From: Salegentibacter maritimus
GTDB lineage: Bacteria > Bacteroidota > Bacteroidia > Flavobacteriales > Flavobacteriaceae
Reading direction: 5' to 3'
NCBI RefSeq assembly: GCF_016236915.1
Contig: NZ_JAEHOK010000015.1
Span: 1 to 64,000 of the forward strand
DNA: 64,000 nt
Below the pieces are notes generated by a model. The model ran no database searches and was not told the origin of the DNA. It saw only the letters and a list, made by a program, of their open reading frames with translations. The translations under genes were made by a program, and so were the position numbers. Shown here in pieces: positions 61,849-64,000 of the stretch. Within the stretch, counting starts at the first letter, position 1; every line of letters begins with the position of its first letter.

Positions 61849-61939
61849 TTTTTTCAATCAGGCACTTGTCAAATATGCGCTTTTCCTTGTAATAAAAAGT
61901 AAGTCAACACACGTCAGGTTCCCTTGTAATAAATTACAT

Positions 61940-62000
61940 CCTGGCAAGTTAAGGAGGCATTAAATGGAATATTTTTTAATTCGGGGCAGTTGTAAGAGTA
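61940..62000. repeat. Dispersed intergenic repeat, copy B
   Basis: The words TGGCAAG, GAGGCATT, TGGAA, TTTTTTAATTCG and GGGCA occur in the same order as in copy A (58660-58725), with changes in between. The shared order in two places 3.3 kb apart suggests copies of one element. Confidence 0.5.
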
Positions 62001-62157
62001 TTTGTTTATCAACTAAAACACGTTAAGAATACTATTGAATTTGAAATATTTGCTCAGCATAAAGATGTTAGCAGTTTTTAATTTTTAATGTGATTTACTA
62101 TTCACGAAATCGTTTTAATATTTCAATAAAACATTCTCTTTCATGTTAGCAAATCCT

Positions 62158-62165
62158 TACTTTTG
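62158..62165 (+). promoter_or_regulatory. Candidate -7 element of sdaA
   Basis: TACTTTTG is a perfect TAnnTTTG match 21 bases before the start codon. No TTG is seen at the -33 position. A TAGGAGA stretch about 10 bases before the ATG is one of the few Shine-Dalgarno-like sites in the window. Confidence 0.5.
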
Positions 62166-62186
62166 CGGTAAAATAGGAGATTTATA

Positions 62187-63620
62187 ATGCGGAAAATTGA
62201 ATGTATTAGCGTTTTTGATATGTTGAAGGTTGGTGTAGGTCCCTCCAGTTCACATACCTTAGGTCCCTGGCGAGCTGCCCAAAGATGGATTGCAGAGTTA
62301 AAGAAAAAAAGAACTTTTGAAGAAGTTAAACATATTCACATAGATCTTTATGGCTCTCTTTCGCTTACCGGAGTGGGTCACGCTACCGATATTGCTACTA
62401 TTTTAGGGCTTTGCGGACATGATCCTGTAACTATGGACATTTCTATTATTGATTCTGAAATCCAAAACATCAAAGAATCAAAGAAACTTCTACTTAATGG
62501 TGAAAAGAGCATTGATTTTAGTATCACTAACGATATAAAATTCAATAAGAAATTCCTTGAATTTCATCCTAATGGAATGACATTCCGTGCAGAACTTAAA
62601 AGCGGTAAAAAAACATCCTCATCTTTTTATTCTATTGGTGGCGGTTTCGTGGTAAAGAAAGAACGTAAAAACGCCAGTAAGAAAATGAAAAGCTTTATGG
62701 AGTTTCCATTTTCTATTGAAAAAGCTACCGAACTACTGGCCTATTGTAAATCTGAAAACAAGCCTATTTCTGATATTGTTCTTGAAAATGAAAAATCCCT
62801 TAGAAGCGAAGAAGAAATAAACGCCGGTTTAAAGCAAATTTGGGATGTAATGCTAGAATCTATGTACATTGGTTGCCATACCGAAGGTACACTACCCGGC
62901 GGCCTTAACGTAAAACGCCGCTCTTTTGAAATGCACCAACGTCTTATTGACGAAGAAAAATATGATTCTCCTGAAGATTGGATTACCGCGATTAGAAGGA
63001 CCGAAGTAAAGTTTAGGCAAATTCTTAAATGGGTTAGCTGCTTTGCCATAAGCGTTAACGAAGTAAACGCGTCTTTGGGACGTGTGGTTACCGCACCCAC
63101 CAATGGTAGCGCAGGTACTGTTCCTGCAGTGATGATGTATTATATGGTGATAGAAAACCACAAAGCTACTTTTGAAGATATGAAGCGTTTTATGCTGGTA
63201 GCAGGTGAGATTGGCAGTCTGTTTAAAAAAGGAGCCACTATTTCTGCCGCTATGGGCGGTTGCCAGGCAGAGATAGGTGTATCATCGGCGATGGCGGCCG
63301 GTGGATTAACAGAACTACTGGGAGGAACCCCGGAACAAGTACTTATGGCTGCCGAAATTGCTATGGAACACCATCTGGGCCTAACCTGCGACCCTATAGC
63401 CGGTTTAGTACAGGTGCCCTGTATTGAAAGAAATGCCATGGGCGCCATAAAAGCCATTAATGCGGCAGAAATAGCCCTGGAAAGCGATGCAACAAAAGCA
63501 AAAGTACCTCTGGATAAAGTGATTGAGACTATGTGGGATACCGCCAAAGATATGAATTCGAAATATAAAGAAACTTCAGAAGGCGGCCTCGCAGTTAAAG
63601 TGAATTTAAGCGATTGTTAG
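62187..63620 (+). CDS. sdaA: L-serine ammonia-lyase, SdaA (iron-sulfur type)
   Basis: SdaA converts L-serine to pyruvate and ammonia using a 4Fe-4S cluster. The 477 residues have the N-terminal beta domain with FDMLKVGVGPSSSHTLGPW and the alpha domain with IGCHTEGTLPGGLN, VVTAPTNGSAGTVPAVM, GGCQAEIGVSSAMAAGG and LTCDPIAGLVQVPCIERNA. The cysteines of CQAE, TCDP and PCIER are likely cluster ligands. The single-chain layout is that of E. coli SdaA. It has its own promoter with a Shine-Dalgarno-like TAGGAGA. Confidence 0.95.
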   Translation: MRKIECISVFDMLKVGVGPSSSHTLGPWRAAQRWIAELKKKRTFEEVKHIHIDLYGSLSLTGVGHATDIATILGLCGHDPVTMDISIIDSEIQNIKESKKLLLNGEKSIDFSITNDIKFNKKFLEFHPNGMTFRAELKSGKKTSSSFYSIGGGFVVKKERKNASKKMKSFMEFPFSIEKATELLAYCKSENKPISDIVLENEKSLRSEEEINAGLKQIWDVMLESMYIGCHTEGTLPGGLNVKRRSFEMHQRLIDEEKYDSPEDWITAIRRTEVKFRQILKWVSCFAISVNEVNASLGRVVTAPTNGSAGTVPAVMMYYMVIENHKATFEDMKRFMLVAGEIGSLFKKGATISAAMGGCQAEIGVSSAMAAGGLTELLGGTPEQVLMAAEIAMEHHLGLTCDPIAGLVQVPCIERNAMGAIKAINAAEIALESDATKAKVPLDKVIETMWDTAKDMNSKYKETSEGGLAVKVNLSDC

Positions 63621-63664
63621 CCTGTTTACAGTTTTAAATTGCAGTAATATTTAAAATAAAAATC

Positions 63665-64000
63665 TTGCAGTTTCCTAAAATACCACCTAAAGTCGGTAAC
63701 CTGTTTCGCAATTATTGGTTGATGATAGGATCCTATTTTCTGTTTTTCTTTTTAATGGGGTTCTTAAATACTTTTTTACCCGACTTAGACCTGGAAAAAT
63801 ATCAGCAAACCGAGTTATTTAATTTAATGAACGAAAGTCCCCTGGCTTTTGTTATTATGGCAGTGATTATTGCCCCGGTGTTGGAAGAAAGTATGTTTAG
63901 AACGCTTATTAAACCCTCTTTTACCGAAATACATATTTTCTGTTGTGCTTTGCTTGCCTTTTTCGGCTTAGGTTTTATACCCCAGGAGGCTGATTCTTTG
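63665..64000 (+). CDS. CPBP-family intramembrane glutamic protease, partial (cut by window end)
   Basis: An open frame from a TTG at 63665 runs to the window end without a stop, giving at least 112 residues. It has a membrane helix (LMIGSYFLFFFLMGFLNTFL, about 19-38) and then AVIIAPVLEESMFRTLI, with the EExxxR motif that marks the CPBP (CAAX/Abi) family of membrane proteases. The start is uncertain. An internal ATG at 63722 would lose the N-terminal 19 residues. It lies 44 bp after sdaA on the same strand, so it may be cotranscribed. Confidence 0.75.
   Translation, partial: MQFPKIPPKVGNLFRNYWLMIGSYFLFFFLMGFLNTFLPDLDLEKYQQTELFNLMNESPLAFVIMAVIIAPVLEESMFRTLIKPSFTEIHIFCCALLAFFGLGFIPQEADSL

Larger units (their letters stand above)
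61755..62186. other. Divergent regulatory region between dnaK and sdaA
   Basis: The 432 bases contain the dnaK promoter and operator candidates (61809-61848), part of a dispersed repeat (61940-62000) and the sdaA promoter (62158-62165). No gene is evident. Confidence 0.65.

Noticed and set aside
1-64000. CRISPR array, tRNA, rRNA or integrated prophage
   Set aside because: No regular spacer repeats, tRNA-like folds, rRNA segments or phage structural genes were seen.

Overview
The window comes from a chromosome of the Bacteroidota, most likely family Flavobacteriaceae (the Gramella/Salegentibacter/Zunongwangia sort of marine genus; the genus is inferred). The evidence is low GC, many lipoproteins with an SC or AC lipobox, candidate promoters of the Bacteroidota type (TAnnTTTG, in two clear cases preceded by TTG at 20 bp), weak Shine-Dalgarno signals, an alpha/beta-fused 2-oxoacid dehydrogenase E1, and menaquinone genes. 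I saw no tRNA, rRNA, CRISPR array, complete insertion sequence or prophage.

Layout. (1) 1-10.3 kb, all on the minus strand: a LacI-type regulator, an MBOAT O-acyltransferase with an SGNH-like partner, dTDP-glucose genes rfbB and rfbA, then cysQ, cysC, cysD and cysN for sulfate activation to PAPS and PAP disposal. A four-helix-bundle gene with palindromic repeats sits between cysD and cysN. Together these look like supply and decoration functions for a surface polysaccharide that may be O-acylated and sulfated. (2) 10.5-26.5 kb: stress and envelope genes. These include a Dps ferritin, an MscS channel, a 1239-residue lipoprotein joining a metallophosphoesterase, a kinase-like middle region and a beta-barrel, an HD/PycTM-like membrane protein convergent with a GAF protein, a TlpA-like thioredoxin, a SIMPL protein, a rhomboid protease, an LpxL-like acyltransferase, GlmM and AcpH. 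(3) 26.5-37.7 kb, minus strand: five paralogous lipoproteins with a shared N-terminal module and differing C-terminal tails, an astacin-type metalloprotease among them, and a LuxR-type regulator upstream. Hairpins lie between most of the units.

(4) 38.2-47.4 kb, plus strand: uvrA, a LOG-family protein, an M1-peptidase-like protein that has lost its zinc site and carries a C-terminal beta-barrel, and the fused E1. (5) 47.5-56.5 kb, mostly minus strand: menF, a hotdog thioesterase, menD and menB for menaquinone synthesis, interspersed with two PH-domain membrane proteins, a CvfB-like RNA-binding protein and a DUF2853 protein. (6) 56.6-64 kb: an alpha/beta hydrolase, an Nramp-related transporter without the canonical metal motif, a repeat-rich gap, dnaK with a sigma-54-like promoter and an operator-like palindrome, sdaA, and the start of a CPBP-family membrane protease cut by the window edge.

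The most interesting points are the triple-module phosphoesterase/kinase-like/barrel protein, the variable-tail lipoprotein array with its astacin and regulator, the dnaK control region, the HD-PycTM fusion without a visible cyclase, the Nramp homologue with GVSH in place of DPGN, and the palindrome-flanked four-helix-bundle gene inside the cys operon.
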